Numbered from the stretch's first letter, positions 10,258 through 23,207 are shown. The stretch: 27,726 nucleotides of DNA from Stramonita haemastoma (GCA_030674155.1 CM060335.1:33805797-33833522), one strand, 5' to 3'. Translations and numbers: made by a program. The notes: generated by a model from the sequence alone, not told the origin.

Positions 10258-10800
10258 TTCTTTTTTTTTTTTAAAAGATAACTTGTGCCTGTGAATTCCC
10301 TTGGGAACAAAGGGCCGCAACAACACTCCTCCAACGGACTCGGTTCTGGGAGATCCTTTTCAGCTCGGTCCACATCATTCCGGCTGCCTTTATCTCTGCT
10401 TCAATGCTTCTGCGCCAGGTCTGTTTTGGTCGACCTACTTTCCGCTTCCCTTGTGGGTGTCAGAAGAGTTGTCGGCGCACTAGCTTCCCGAAGGCTTTCA
10501 CCAGCTCGAGGCATAGAGATTCTACCAGAGAGGACGGACTCTTCCCCAACCAGGTCGCTGTTTGGAGATATTATGGTTTCTGTAACATACTATTTTTTAT
10601 GTGAATGGGTTGTTAGCCCAAAGCACGACCCCCAACCTGGAGGACCTGGGTGCAAATTTAGTCTGGCTCCTACCCCACAGACCTGTTGAGCATGGTTGAA
10701 CCTGACAGAGGCTGAAGCCCCCACCCACATAGCTCTGGGGATCAAACAGAGTACACAAGCCATCCCACCACGGCAAGGTAACGCACCATCGCGAGTTTTT
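10258..10800 (-). mobile_element. LINE remnant: ORF C-terminus plus leader-like segment
   Basis: On the minus strand, about 10271-10450 encodes the C-terminal tail typical of many invertebrate non-LTR retrotransposon polyproteins: KRKVGRPKQTWRRSIEAEIK, then MMWTELKRISQNRVRWRSVV and AALCSQGNSQ. A TAA stop at 10271-10273 lies inside an A-rich tail (T-run at 10259-10272 on the plus strand). Upstream on the minus strand, about 10600-10800 resembles a LINE leader or untranslated region (GCCGTGGTGGGATGGCTTG, GCTTCAGCCTCTGTCAGG), with no reverse transcriptase between. It is either an internally deleted LINE or two abutting fragments. Confidence 0.65.
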
Positions 10801-11066
10801 TTTTGTATAGATAAAAGGACCTATAAAAAAAATTGGAGTTTCGCGTTACAAAGCTTGTCACGCTGAGATCATCAGATGATGCCTCAGAAGAAAGGTGTAA
10901 AACATGGACTAGATCGGGAAACCGACTGGTTTTTATGGTGTTGACACTTTCTAAAAATCACTATTTTATGTAAAATAGTATACTATCTTGGCACATATTT
11001 GTGAATTTAAAGAACTTGGGTTCTAAAACTTGTCTGTAGAAACTGGTTTCTAACACTTGTTGGTGA
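10801..11066 (-). other. POLR2A intron 2, no feature recognised
   Basis: Short AT-rich interval between a LINE remnant and SINE-2 copy 2, without identifiable elements. Confidence 0.5.
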
Positions 11067-11335
11067 GGTACCCCATAACCTAGGTGACTGTAGGGGAGCA
11101 AGGTGTCAGAGACCTCAGCTTCTCTAGCGGCGAGCATATTGAGGGTGGCGCCCATCTCCTATCCCGCACTGCTTTACCTTCCCTGACCCTAAAGAAAGCA
11201 GGTACCCATTTACAGCTGGGCGAACTGTACTGAAGCCAAGGTGTGCAAATGGTCACCCATCCAACTGGTAACCACACTTGACACTGCTTAACTTGACTTG
11301 GGGAAAGCGAGTGCTCTGACTACTTAGCTACCCCC
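11067..11335 (-). mobile_element. SINE-2 copy 2: tRNA-like leader, 5S-like promoter, body
   Basis: Read on the minus strand it starts with a tRNA A-box-like leader (GGTAGCTAAGTAGTCAGAGC). Next come AAGTTAAGCAGTGTC and TTGGATGGGTGACC at 11251-11294, which resemble the A box and C box of 5S rRNA. The body then matches copy 1. The 5' end abuts a run of about 13 C on the plus strand (11333 onward). Both promoter types would be read by RNA polymerase III. Confidence 0.7.
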
Positions 11336-11854
11336 CCCCCCCTCCCCCCATTGTTACAGATTTTGAAGAAAGGTTTAGAAGTTTGCAACATTTAGTTTTG
11401 GTGGCTGTATTAGATGTTTCCTCGGCAACAGTGCATAAAACAGAGTAATTTATAGGCTTTATAAGAAATACCCTTTCAAAATATGGTACAACTAACATGA
11501 GCTTGTAAACAAAATCTTATCAATTCCAACCCCCATGTCCCACAATAATGTGTTTAGACCTACATAAAAATATTCTGGGGAACCGGGAAGACCAGCATCA
11601 GCCCATCCCATTTTATAGGTTTATTTACCTAATCTTTAAACAACAAAACGAACCTTCAAAATATTTAAGATGAATACAAATATTAGATAAGGAATAATTT
11701 ATAAATATGGCGACAAAAATCTTTGTAAAGAAACAAAACAAGCCTTGCAACGAAAACATTTAGTGCAACTTTCCACCATAATATTAGATAACAAAGTACA
11801 TAAATTTATGCCACAAATAATGGAAAATAAAGTTTGTAAATGAAGAACTTATAC
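11336..11854 (-). other. POLR2A intron 2, 5' part
   Basis: C-run then AT-rich non-coding DNA. The intron begins at the GTAT donor (11854 and below on the minus strand) after CAG. Confidence 0.75.
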
Positions 11855-13410
11855 CTGTTCAAAGATCTCTTTTCATTTGCGCACAGCATCAGTATTTGCA
11901 CAATACCCATGACAGTCGTTGCTGGGGTTGATGATCATCCTGGGGACAGCTGCCAGGTTCATGATCTCAGCACGAGTCTCCAGTGACTGGGGCAGGTGGA
12001 GGTTCATCTCATCTCCGTCAAAGTCAGCATTGTACGGAGTTGTTACACTCAAGTTCAGTCGGAATGTGGACCAGGGAAGGACTTTGACTCGGTGACACAT
12101 CATACTCATTTTGTGTAGTGTTGGCTGACGGTTGAAGATGACCACATCATTGTCTTGCATGTGACGCTCTACCTTGTATCCGATCTGCAGGTGAAGATCA
12201 CTGGCTTTAGGATGAAAGCGAAGGTCAATGCGTTCCCCATTGTCACGAATGATGTACTTTGCTCCAGGATATTGGTTGGCTCCTCGACGCACACGCTCCT
12301 GCATCATGTCAATGTTGAAAGGAGTGACAAGTTCTGGAAAAGTCAGATTGTGTGCAATGGAACGAGGAACCCCGACCTGGTCAACCCGCAGATTTGGGTC
12401 TGGGTGATAACGGTACGGCCTGAGAAATCCACACGCTTCCCCATCAAGTTGCCACGCACACGACCTTCTTTCCCTTTCAGCCTTTGCTTCACAGATTTCA
12501 ATGGTCGTCCCGACTTCTGCACAGCTCTCGGCAAGCCTGGCATTTCATTATCTACCAGAGTAGCACAATGGTACTGCAGCATCTTGGTATCTTCAAAGAT
12601 AATATGAGCAGCCGCACCATTCTGTTCATTGCGTCGCAACTGATTGTTGGCCTTGACAATATCAGCCAGTTTGTGTGTCAAGTCATCCTGATTTCTAGCA
12701 GATCCAAACATGACAACGGCTGGTCGAACAGGAAGGGGTGGAACAGGAAATACTGTGAGTATCATCCAGTCAGGCCGAGAATACCTGGGATCCATACCCA
12801 GCATCATACTCTCCTCATCTGATATGCGTTTGAAAATTTCAAGTACTCTTTCTGCTGAAACAGTCATTTTTCGTTCTTGAGACTCTTCATTGATATTTTT
12901 CCACTCTGCAATGATGTCAAGTCCATTGCGCTTCAATTTTGGTTGATAACGCCCACATCCCCCATGGCTTTTGGGAGCGTTTTCATCAGTGGTTTCACCA
13001 GTAGGGTCCTGGTTCTTCTTATCCATCTCATCTCCTCCATCACAGGATTTTCGACTCTTACACAGTTCATACACATGAGCAAGCCGTTTCTGTGGATATC
13101 CTTTGGATTTGGCCATAATGTCTTTCATTTTGGGAGACTCTGGGTCCACAAGGATTTTGGAACAGAAAAAGCACACACATCGAAGAATCTTGATGGACTT
13201 GACCAGGAAAGCGACATGAAAGACTGGCTTTGCCAACTCAATATGTCCAAAGTGACCTGGGCATTCTGTCATGTTGCCTGCACAGGTCTGGCATCTTGAT
13301 GTACGGTCAATCACACCCTGCCGAGGGTCCATCAACCCCCCAAGCTTGGGTCGTCCTCCTTCAGTGGTCTCCGGAAACTTGATCCCACCTTCTGTCACCG
13401 ACATCCGTCT
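11855..13410 (-). CDS. POLR2A: RNA polymerase II subunit RPB1, exon 2 (clamp to active site)
   Basis: The exon starts after a TTTTATTTTCTTCAG acceptor with [19 protein letters not shown] and encodes about residues 28-546. Clamp zinc ligands are visible: C67, C70, C77 and H80 ([14 protein letters not shown]), then C107, C110, C150 and C179. Later come the rudder/switch region ([20 protein letters not shown]), [11 protein letters not shown], and the catalytic [10 protein letters not shown] at 12002-12031, whose aspartates (490, 492, 494) bind the active-site magnesium. A one-base deletion in a G-run at 12402-12404 (plus strand) shifts frame after GRTVIT; the next frame then reads [18 protein letters not shown]. 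Near 11858-11935 several further indels disturb the end of the exon, although VMGIVQ and AVRK are still readable in alternating frames. The donor is CAG|GTAT. Cys466 replaces a usual small residue (Gly or Ala). Confidence 0.97.
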
Positions 13411-14930
13411 CTGAAGAAAATAAAAATTAATTTGGTTTTTAAAACTGGACTGGTTTATCATTAAGATGCTTAAGAGATTCACTAAAGGTTTACCTCAAAC
13501 AAAAAAGGGGGATGAACCCCATTCCCGGAAAGAAAAAAGTACACTGAATCATAAATATTCTCATCTAGTGTAAGTGATTTATGATATTATTATTAAAACT
13601 ATCATCATCATCCTGATAACAGGGCTTTCTCTCTCTCTCTTGCTCACTCTCACTCACTCACTCATACCATCACGCACGCACACAAACTGGCACTTGACAT
13701 ACATACATACTTCATTGTCATAATATCGCAATGATCAATAAAGAAATGCAGACTGTGAACTTTAATTCAAATATTGTGAAAAACTGTAACTAAAAATTTT
13801 TTTTTTTTTTTTTTAAAGCAAATTCTTTTAAGAAAGAGTAGAATGTAAAGATATCACTTTGTTGACAAACTTGCTTTCTTTTGAGAAAAACAACTCTGCC
13901 TTCATGTAGTCACCCTCTCTCTAATTTAATGTTCACTTGACAATTCACCAGTAACTCTAAAGAGCATCAGACAGCAATACAGAATATGGAGCAATTTTTA
14001 TCTAGCACTGCAGATAGAGTGCAGACTGTGCAAAACCCTCCATCTTTGTTTTAAACAGGCAGGATGAAACTATCACAAATTGCAAAGACAGCTGAAGAGA
14101 CAAAAGCCAAAATAACTGAAAAAATTGAAAAAAAAAAGTGCTGCAATTTCCTACAGCTTATTTCTAGGAGTTGCAGAATAAAACCAACAAATCTGATAAC
14201 ATAAAGACTGTGAATACTTAGCTCGAAATAAATAATGACATCCTGAAACAAAAACTGAAGCAAGGTCGGCAGACATATTCAGGGGAAAAATATGTACAAG
14301 CATCTCAAAAGGATGTCAGCACTTTAAGTTAGAAATGGTTGTCAAGAATATAAAATAAATAATGTCATTTCATAGCCTAAAGTAGTGCAAAAAAGACTGT
14401 GGCCAAATTTCACTGAAATCTGCCAGTTAGTTCAGGAAGAATGTCCATTTCTGTTTGGACAACTCTGCCAACTCATCCCTGAAAGTTCTTGTTTTAGAAT
14501 AAAAAACAAAAGTTTGGTGAAAATAGTGAAGAAAAACTCTTCATTTTGTAGGGGAAAAAAAGTATAAGACTACATGCAAAATCTGATGACAATTCATTTA
14601 ATAATTTTAAAGTTATGGTCGTTTTTTCGTATGGCAGATCTGTATGTATACTCCCCTTTTTTCCCTGGCATCCAAACTGCATTACCTTCAGGTGTTTTAA
14701 CATGGGATTTCTCCCATCTTTCTCATGCAAATACCTCAGAAAATAATGGCCGTGGTTAGTGTCATCTGCAGGAAAGGTATTAAAAAATAAATAAATAAAA
14801 AGTTATACTGAATGAATACTAACCAATACTTTTTTAGAGTGTGCTCTCTTTACCCAATTTTCTGAACATTCTTACTGCATAAAATAACTTTACAAGATAC
14901 AATCAAACAAGAATTCAAACAAAAACTCAC
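13411..14930 (-). other. POLR2A intron 1
   Basis: Bounded by a GTGAGT donor at 14930 and a TTCTTCAG acceptor at 13411. Contains a short CTCTCT/CACTCA stretch near 13629-13665 and a T-run near 13797-13814. No mobile element or coding frame was recognised. Confidence 0.85.
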
Positions 14931-15011
14931 AACTTCATCTGGGCCAAGAATTCCAAACTGCACCCTCTTCACATCACGAAGAGGGGCATTTGAATCCCCT
15001 GTGAACGCCAT
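14931..15011 (-). CDS. POLR2A: RNA polymerase II subunit RPB1, exon 1 with start codon
   Basis: Twenty-seven codons, beginning MAFTGDSNAPLRDVKR and ending VQFGILGPDEV, then a perfect GTGAGT donor. KRVQFGILGPDE matches the conserved RPB1 N-terminus, and the phase-0 junction to RRMSVTEGG in exon 2 restores the family sequence. The start ATG (15011-15009) has A at -3 and G at +4 (GACAAAATGGCG), a good initiation context. CAAAATGGCG also resembles a YY1 site, which often overlaps translation starts of animal housekeeping genes. The transcription start was not determined. Confidence 0.95.
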
Positions 15012-16244
15012 TTTGTCGTTTCCTGAAGATAGGTCACCACTTCAACTTCAGCAACGTGTCATATTTCCGCCTTCAGTGACCTGTCAACACCAATTAACAA
15101 TGACCAATTAACACAAAATCATCTTCAAAAGCTCCTCAATGAACGTTTTATTTTCCAATTCTAGTGACTCATCATAACAGCCCTCCTCGGATTATGATTG
15201 AACAGTTTTTATGTGCGCCTGTGCCAAAACGTGCTCCCAGCATCCCCCACTACCTTTATGAGGGTGCTGCATTAATCTCATTCAAATATTATCACAATAA
15301 ATGGAATCTATATAGTGCTATATATAGTTCAAGATAAGCTTCCAACTGAAAGAAAAATACAGAAAAAGGAAGAAAAAAAGAGATAATGAGAAAGGGTATC
15401 TTGGTATATGAACTAAATCATGTAAATGTATTCACCAGCATAAAAATGAATGAGTGTGAGAGGGTTTACATTACAGGACAACAGACATTAAGCTCAGGAA
15501 CAAAGAAGGCGCTGAAGAGAGAAGGGAAGCCTTACTCTTAGTCATACTGCCAAGTACAAAATCAACTAGAATTTTGAAAAGAAAGAACAATGCAACAACA
15601 AAACACAGACCCAGTTACACAATACTGCCAGGATCAACAGCCATTCGCCAGCCTAATCTGCCATTGAACATCACAGAATGTACCATATACAGACAACCCT
15701 GAACAAAGCAGACCAACAGACAACTCCCGCTGGATCACAACAGATGATTCACTATTCAGGCATGGGATTTTGCTCACCAAAAAAAGAGGAAATTTTCTAT
15801 GAAAATGAAAAGAAAAAAAAGAAGGAAAAAATCAGAAAAAGAGGAAAAGTCAACCTGCACTTGCAGCAGTCACCAAAATGCAAATAATCACTTTAATTAG
15901 CCTTTATCAAAAATGTTAAATATGTGACCAGACGTGACATTTCCACTGAAGACTATTTTTATCCATTTATGTTTTCTGTACCCAGGCATAGTACTGGAGG
16001 AAAAGCACTTTTCCCTGAAATGGTATGGGGGTCCAGGCGGCATTGAAACCTGATGAGGTCAAAGGGCAGAGTCGCTTGTGGTTCCTTTACAGAAATGCAC
16101 TTAAGTTTTCCAGTTCCTTTATTTTCAACCCGCTCTACTTTTCATCAATTCATGACGACTTTTTTGCCAGTAGGCGGAAGTCTTCTTACTGCCAAAACTA
16201 AAGCCAAAGGTTTGTAAAGTGGGCAAAGGGGTGGAAAATAATAA
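15012..16244 (-). other. POLR2A 5' flank, no second gene recognised
   Basis: Presumably the 5' UTR and promoter-proximal region of POLR2A. A GGCGGAAATATG stretch about 50 bases upstream of the ATG could be an ETS-type site. No TATA box in a convincing position. A purine-rich open frame at 15678-15887 has no domain and looks like low-complexity chance. Confidence 0.5.
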
Positions 16245-16366
16245 GGGCGAGGTACTTGAAAATAGTTAAACACGCAAACTTCTCAATCAGCGTGCAATTT
16301 CAATCTCACCGTGATTCCCAAGTGGGATGTTCGAGTCATAGAGCACGTTCTGGGTGACCAAACGAA
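16245..16366. repeat. Dispersed repeat, copy 1 (partner at 21516-21636)
   Basis: GCGAGGTACTTGAAAATAGT, CACGCAAACTTCTCA, GTGCAATTTCAATCTCAC and TTCTGGGTGACC occur in the same order and spacing at 21516-21636, with scattered differences. Class unknown. No tRNA head or ORF. Confidence 0.8.
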
Positions 16367-16765
16367 CACACAGCATGGGAAACTCACATTCACAACATGG
16401 CTCTAGCCTCACAACATAGGCCTAGCCTACTTGTCATTCTACGAGTCAATGTCACAAGACTTTTGTGAAGGCCTCACATAAATTCTAAATAACAAAGAAG
16501 AATTACTGTGGCTTTTTCTGGGTCCATCTTTTGTCACAGGCTCAAGTAACAAGGCCTACAGTACAATGTTTACAGACGCAGCTTCCTCCACGCACTTCGT
16601 CTACGTAAGCGCCATGATCTGAGCCTATCAGTGGACTAGGCTACCTACATCATGGGAAATAATTTCACCACTTTTTAACTAAACCCAGACAGAATGCCCT
16701 TTTAAAGCTTAAGTTCAAATGCCTAAAGATACCAACATCATCATAAAACATATAACAAACCTTAC

Positions 16766-16834
16766 TAAGTCTCTCACGACGAACAATGATGTTTTTCGCA
16801 ATTCTATGTCAGCAATACATTTCGCCTCCGCCAT
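16766..16834 (-). CDS. Candidate first coding exon of an unidentified gene
   Basis: On the minus strand an ATG at 16834-16832 in good context (TTCATGGCG) opens 23 codons: MAEAKCIADIELRKTSLF, then VVRDL. They end exactly at a GTAAGG donor (16765 downward), phase 0. Just upstream lie two CCCA(G/C)AATGC motifs typical of animal housekeeping promoters. I do not recognise the protein, and no second exon was found between here and 15012. It could equally be chance, or part of the POLR2A 5' region. Confidence 0.3.
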
Positions 16835-16849
16835 GAACCATCGCACGAC

Positions 16850-16915
16850 TGCTGGCTTTTGCATTGTGGGAAAGGATGACGTAGGCCTAAACATTGCATT
16901 CTGGGAAAAAGATCT
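16850..16915 (-). promoter_or_regulatory. Candidate promoter with two ZNF143/Staf-like motifs
   Basis: Minus strand: TTTTTCCCAGAATGCAATG at about 16896-16914 and TTTCCCACAATGCAAAAGC at about 16857-16875. CCCAGAATGC is the core of the ZNF143/Staf site seen in many animal core promoters. Both lie within 85 bases upstream of the candidate ATG at 16834. Assigned from motif knowledge only. Confidence 0.35.
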
Positions 16916-17074
16916 GTTGATAGGCCAAGTCGAGTCAAAAACACTTCGGCCTAAATAATCCAATTCCCTGAAGGGCAATTACAATGAAATACTGACAGGC
17001 ATATTGATACGAATCACAATCAAAAGACACAATACATTTCATATTTGTTCAAAGAAAAAGATCACAAATGCTCA

Positions 17075-17144
17075 CACACACGTACGCACGCACAACACAC
17101 ACACACGCGTGTACGCACGCACAACACACACACGCGTGTGCGCG

Positions 17145-17204
<60 letters not shown>
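17075..17204. repeat. (CA)n array with CGCGTGT and (GC)n blocks
   Basis: The phrase ACGCACGCACAACACACACA occurs twice (about 17083 and 17113), followed each time by CGCGTGT. A (CG)n core at about 17139-17152 is followed by pure (CA)n to 17202. All of it is alternating purine-pyrimidine. Confidence 0.95.
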
Positions 17205-17492
17205 AATAAATGCAATGTATTAAGACCATTGGTTAGAAAATACATATTATCAACTTACAAACTTTTTTTTTTTTAAGCCAAAAATAAGAATGCTTATTTT
17301 ATGAGTTCATGTGCACGTATATACATACGTATTTACATTGATTACACTCGGCAGTGGCAATCTTTGATAATCTTATTCCTAAGGGTTACAGATAAGCACT
17401 TATTTTTATTCATCGGGCCTTTACCCTTAGAAGAAACTATCATTAATAATCACAACGAATAATTTCAAGATATCATTAAGAAAGTTATTTTG

Positions 17493-17929
<437 letters not shown>

Positions 17930-18019
<90 letters not shown>
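17930..18019. repeat. (GA)n tract 2
   Basis: About 45 GA units separating SINE-1 copies D and E. Confidence 0.97.
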
Positions 18020-18023
<4 letters not shown>

Positions 18024-18368
18024 GATTTGATTGATTTGATTTATTCTTTTATATCGAGGATAATGGAATAAGCACTCTTGTGCTTTTTTACATCCAGTCC
18101 CCGTGTGTATGCAGTTTTGTAAATGTCATCTGTTCCCACCGGCACACGATGGCCTACTCTTACGAAAAGCGGAACAGGATTTAACGTGTGCTCAAGATGT
18201 TCTGCATGCGTTCGCACACGGGACCTCGGTTTAAAGTCTCATCCAAAAGACTTTTGGGGAGAGTGGAGTCAGCACTGATGTTAACTTCAGGAGAAAAATC
18301 TCCTCCACCGGAATCGAACCCCGAGTTGTCAAATTGCCAGCTCAATGTTCTGACCACTAGGCTATCGC
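18020..18368 (-). mobile_element. SINE-1 copy E, near full length
   Basis: Same architecture as copy D. The tRNA-like head on the minus strand reads GCGATAGCCTAGTGGTCAG and GGGGTTCGATTCCGG. A perfect-stem hairpin AGCACTCTTGTGCT is at 18071-18084. The tail is built from AAATCAAATC units rather than AAAT. A G-run on the minus strand (plus-strand C-run, about 18367-18381) precedes the head. Confidence 0.9.
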
Positions 18369-18380
18369 CCCCCCCCCCTC

Positions 18381-20431
<2,051 letters not shown>

Positions 20432-20525
<94 letters not shown>

Positions 20526-20538
20526 AGAGAGAGAGAGA
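20432..20538. repeat. (GA)n tract 4
   Basis: About 50 GA units with one AGAGGAGA interruption near 20520-20526. It abuts the truncated LINE 5' end on one side and a SINE-1 tail on the other. Confidence 0.97.
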
Positions 20539-20611
20539 TTTGTATTTATTTAATTAAAAAAACAAAACTTTGATATCCAGGATAATGGAATAAGCACTTA
20601 TGTGCTTTTTC

Positions 20612-20612
<1 letters not shown>
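20539..20612 (-). mobile_element. SINE-1 copy F, tail only
   Basis: Only the 3' end remains: a degenerate A-rich tail, CCTGGATATCAAAG and the hairpin AGCACTTATGTGCT (20593-20606). It lies between (GA)n and (CA)n arrays. Confidence 0.75.
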
Positions 20613-20697
<85 letters not shown>

Positions 20698-20703
20698 GCA
20701 CAC
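20613..20703. repeat. (CA)n microsatellite
   Basis: About 40 CA units ending in CGCACGCACACATG. Confidence 0.97.
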
Positions 20704-20896
20704 ATGTGGATCACTACCACCACCACCGCCACATGTAGAAAATAATCTTTGTGAAAAATATTAGTGTATATTGATTCTCCACAAAACATAAAATAATGTA
20801 GCACTTCCCAATAGGAAAGCTTTCAATGAGAACAGTATAATTATATCATTCTTGTTCTTTTAGAAGGTTGTCTGTGACTGAAGAGAAACAAATGCT
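20704..20896. other. No gene seen
   Basis: Short interval with a (CAC)n stretch near 20713-20725. Nothing else recognised. Confidence 0.5.
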
Positions 20897-21202
20897 TGAA
20901 ATGAAGTTAAAGTCTGTCCCGAGCCTAAGGCTCATCAGGCCGGTGCTTATCCCGGTTTCTGTGGCGTTAAGGGACTGAGAGTCAGAGACTCCCCCCTGGA
21001 TAGGACGCCAGTCTGTCGCAGGGTTAACCCCCAACACAAGATTGGTACCCCTTTCACACCTGGGTGGGGTGAGAAAATAGCCGTAAAGTGCCTTTTCCAA
21101 GGGCACAACGCCATAGCCGAAAGCTGGGATCGAACCCGCAACCTTTAGATTACGAGTCCAACGCCCTAACCACTAGACTACAGCGGCGGCACCTGAAATG
21201 AA
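20897..21202 (-). mobile_element. SINE-3, full length with 9-bp target duplication
   Basis: The element (20906-21193) is flanked by identical TGAAATGAA at 20897-20905 and 21194-21202. On the minus strand the head resembles tRNA-Thr: A-box-like GTAGTCTAGTGGTTAGGGC, anticodon arm TTGGA-CTCGTAA-TCTAA (anticodon CGT) and B box GGTTCGATCCC. A body containing TGCGACAGACTGGCGTCCTA follows, a central segment I recall from many mollusc SINEs, and then a short GACAGACTTTAAC end. The head would serve as an RNA polymerase III promoter. It is derived from a tRNA gene but is not one. Confidence 0.88.
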
Positions 21203-21515
21203 AATAACTAGCCAAAACATATTCTTCCACACACCTGTTGAATGATGTGGAACTCGTTTCCAACAGAGCTGAAAACTGAAATAGAATAAGGGAGACAAGC
21301 TGCAAATAGATTCGCGTCACTGTTTGGCTCCTGGCCTAGGCCAAAAGTTGTGTCAGTCATTGATGTCAGCTCATTGCCTACACTGAAATGTTGTGATGTT
21401 GTAAACGGTTGTGTTGAGATTGCCTTCAGCCATGACAAGCTCTTAATTACAGAACAACTTGCACTCTCCTTCAAAGGAGAATAAATCCTCTGAAGTCGGA
21501 GTATGGCTGCCTATA
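21203..21515. other. No gene seen
   Basis: Unique-looking sequence. A minus-strand frame (21208-21474) has no recognised domain. Confidence 0.5.
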
Positions 21516-21636
21516 TGGCGAGGTACTGGAAAATAGTCATACACGCAAACTTCTCATTTAGTGTGCAATTTCAATCTCACAGTGATTCCCAGGTGAGATG
21601 AGTGAGTCAGAGTGCACATTCTGGGTGACCCCCCAG
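21516..21636. repeat. Dispersed repeat, copy 2 (partner at 16245-16366)
   Basis: Same orientation and block order as the copy at 16245: GCGAGGTACTGGAAAATAGT, CACGCAAACTTCTCA, GTGCAATTTCAATCTCAC, TTCTGGGTGACC. Confidence 0.8.
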
Positions 21637-22279
21637 AGTGTTAAGCTGGGGAACAACAACAACAACCTACACATACATCAGGTACAAAAAGTAGAAAGTG
21701 GGGAAAAAAAGAGCTGGCTGGATTGGGAATACTTGCATTAAATATAAATAGGACAACTTCAGATTTTCTTGTTCATTTCGCAACAATGTTTTAAGCTCAA
21801 AAAGGTAGAGTGCAGACAACTTCAGGGGAATTAACTATAGGGCATGGGGAAGGAACTCTTTGAAAATTATAATCCTGAAATACTTTTTTTCCAGAAATAT
21901 TTGCGTTACTTTTCTCGCAAATTTACAGTATTATCGCTAATTTGTAACCATATTCTAATTTTGCAAACTCTGTTTATTGAAAGATTTAAAACAAGTGTGT
22001 GTTTTTGTTGTTGTAGTTGTTTGTACAACAGAAAGGAAAACCCAATGTAAAAGGGTTTATCATAAAAGCATTTTTTTAAAAAACATTGTTCCATTCCCTG
22101 TTACACACACACAACCACGTGACATTCCCCTATCATGTTTTATATGTCAAGCTATATAATTTTTTTCCCCAGTTTAGCTATACATATTTTGAGCTTTGGG
22201 CTATGCTGAAGTTTTCTGGCCTGTTAGGCCTATCAGCAATAAGGACAAAGGACCATTTTTTTTCTACGTTAGGCTGGTA
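21637..22279. other. No gene seen
   Basis: AT-rich sequence with short frames and no domain. Confidence 0.5.
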
Positions 22280-22299
22280 GGGGGGGGGGGGGGGGGGGG
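22280..22299. repeat. Poly-G run of 20
   Basis: Uninterrupted 20 G on the plus strand, one of several very long G or C runs in the window. Could form a G-quadruplex. Confidence 0.95.
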
Positions 22300-22423
22300 T
22301 CAGTAGGCCAAATCAACTATAGGTAACAGCCATCCCCCCTCCTTGTCCTCCTCGTCGAATGCTAGTGTTGTCTGTCTTATGAGTAAAAATGCGTTGCCCT
22401 GCCGTTAAGTGCCTGACAAATCA

Positions 22424-22530
22424 GGCCCACAATTCACACTAGTTTATTCTCATTAACTCTTTTGAGCTATAGAGAACCAAAAAGCATGCACATCGATAAA
22501 TGAATGACGGGTATAAAGAGGAAGAGCAAA
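22424..22530. repeat. Local repeat, copy 1 (partner at 23208-23300)
   Basis: CAATTCACACTAGTTTATTC, ATTAACTCTTTTGAGCTATA and AAATGAATGACGGGTATA recur in order at 23208-23300. A weaker third copy with AGAGGGAAGAGCAAAACA is visible near 22915-23020. Confidence 0.8.
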
Positions 22531-23097
22531 ACAAAAGTACACAAGAGACAATATGAATGAAAATGAATTAGACATGGTTATATATTGTTATGGCCGATGG
22601 GCTCTCTATAGATGGCAAATTACTCATGTAGGCCTACTTTCCGATGTACCGGTATCTGAAGTGGTAAAAGAGAGTAACAAGAAAAAGTTGCATAACTGAT
22701 CGGAAAATGATACAATAACTGGATAAGGCACCAACAAGAATCAGAGTCAAAACATTATAAGTAATACAATCATTCAAAGAAAGGGGGAAAAATTATCACA
22801 TCATCAACAATCTACGATGGATAACTGCACTCTACTAGACAGTTATATCGAGTTGTTTCCCTTATACCTGACTGAGAAGCTAGTTCACACGGTTACAAGT
22901 CGCAATGTTTCATTCCTGTTGACTCCTCTGAGTTACAGAGAAACAAAGAGTAGGCATATCTGGGAATGAACGATGGCTATCAAGAGGGAAGAGCAAAACA
23001 TGAGTGCACAAAGGACAAAAAAAGATAATAATAATAATAGAACACATACACATTAAGAATAATACAATCATTCAAGAACAGCAAAATAACAATGGCT

Positions 23098-23099
<2 letters not shown>
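22531..23099. other. No gene seen; contains weak third copy of the local repeat
   Basis: AT-rich. The segment about 22915-23020 resembles the 22424 repeat (CTGAGTTACAGAGA, GAATGAACGATGGCTATCAA). No coding feature. Confidence 0.5.

Positions 23100-23163
<64 letters not shown>
23100..23163. repeat. (CT)n microsatellite
   Basis: About 31 CT units. Confidence 0.97.
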
Positions 23164-23171
<8 letters not shown>

Positions 23172-23207
23172 CAAATCAGACTAGAGAGGGGAGGAGTTAC
23201 ACTTCAA

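Noticed and set aside
5227..15011. POLR2A as a processed pseudogene
   Set aside because: Introns with proper donors and acceptors are present, and long stretches are fully conserved. The few indels sit in homopolymers or one small cluster.
21115..21193. tRNA-Thr (CGT) gene on the minus strand
   Set aside because: The A box, anticodon arm and B box are present, but the sequence continues into a SINE body and is bounded by target duplications. It is a SINE head and not a functional tRNA gene.
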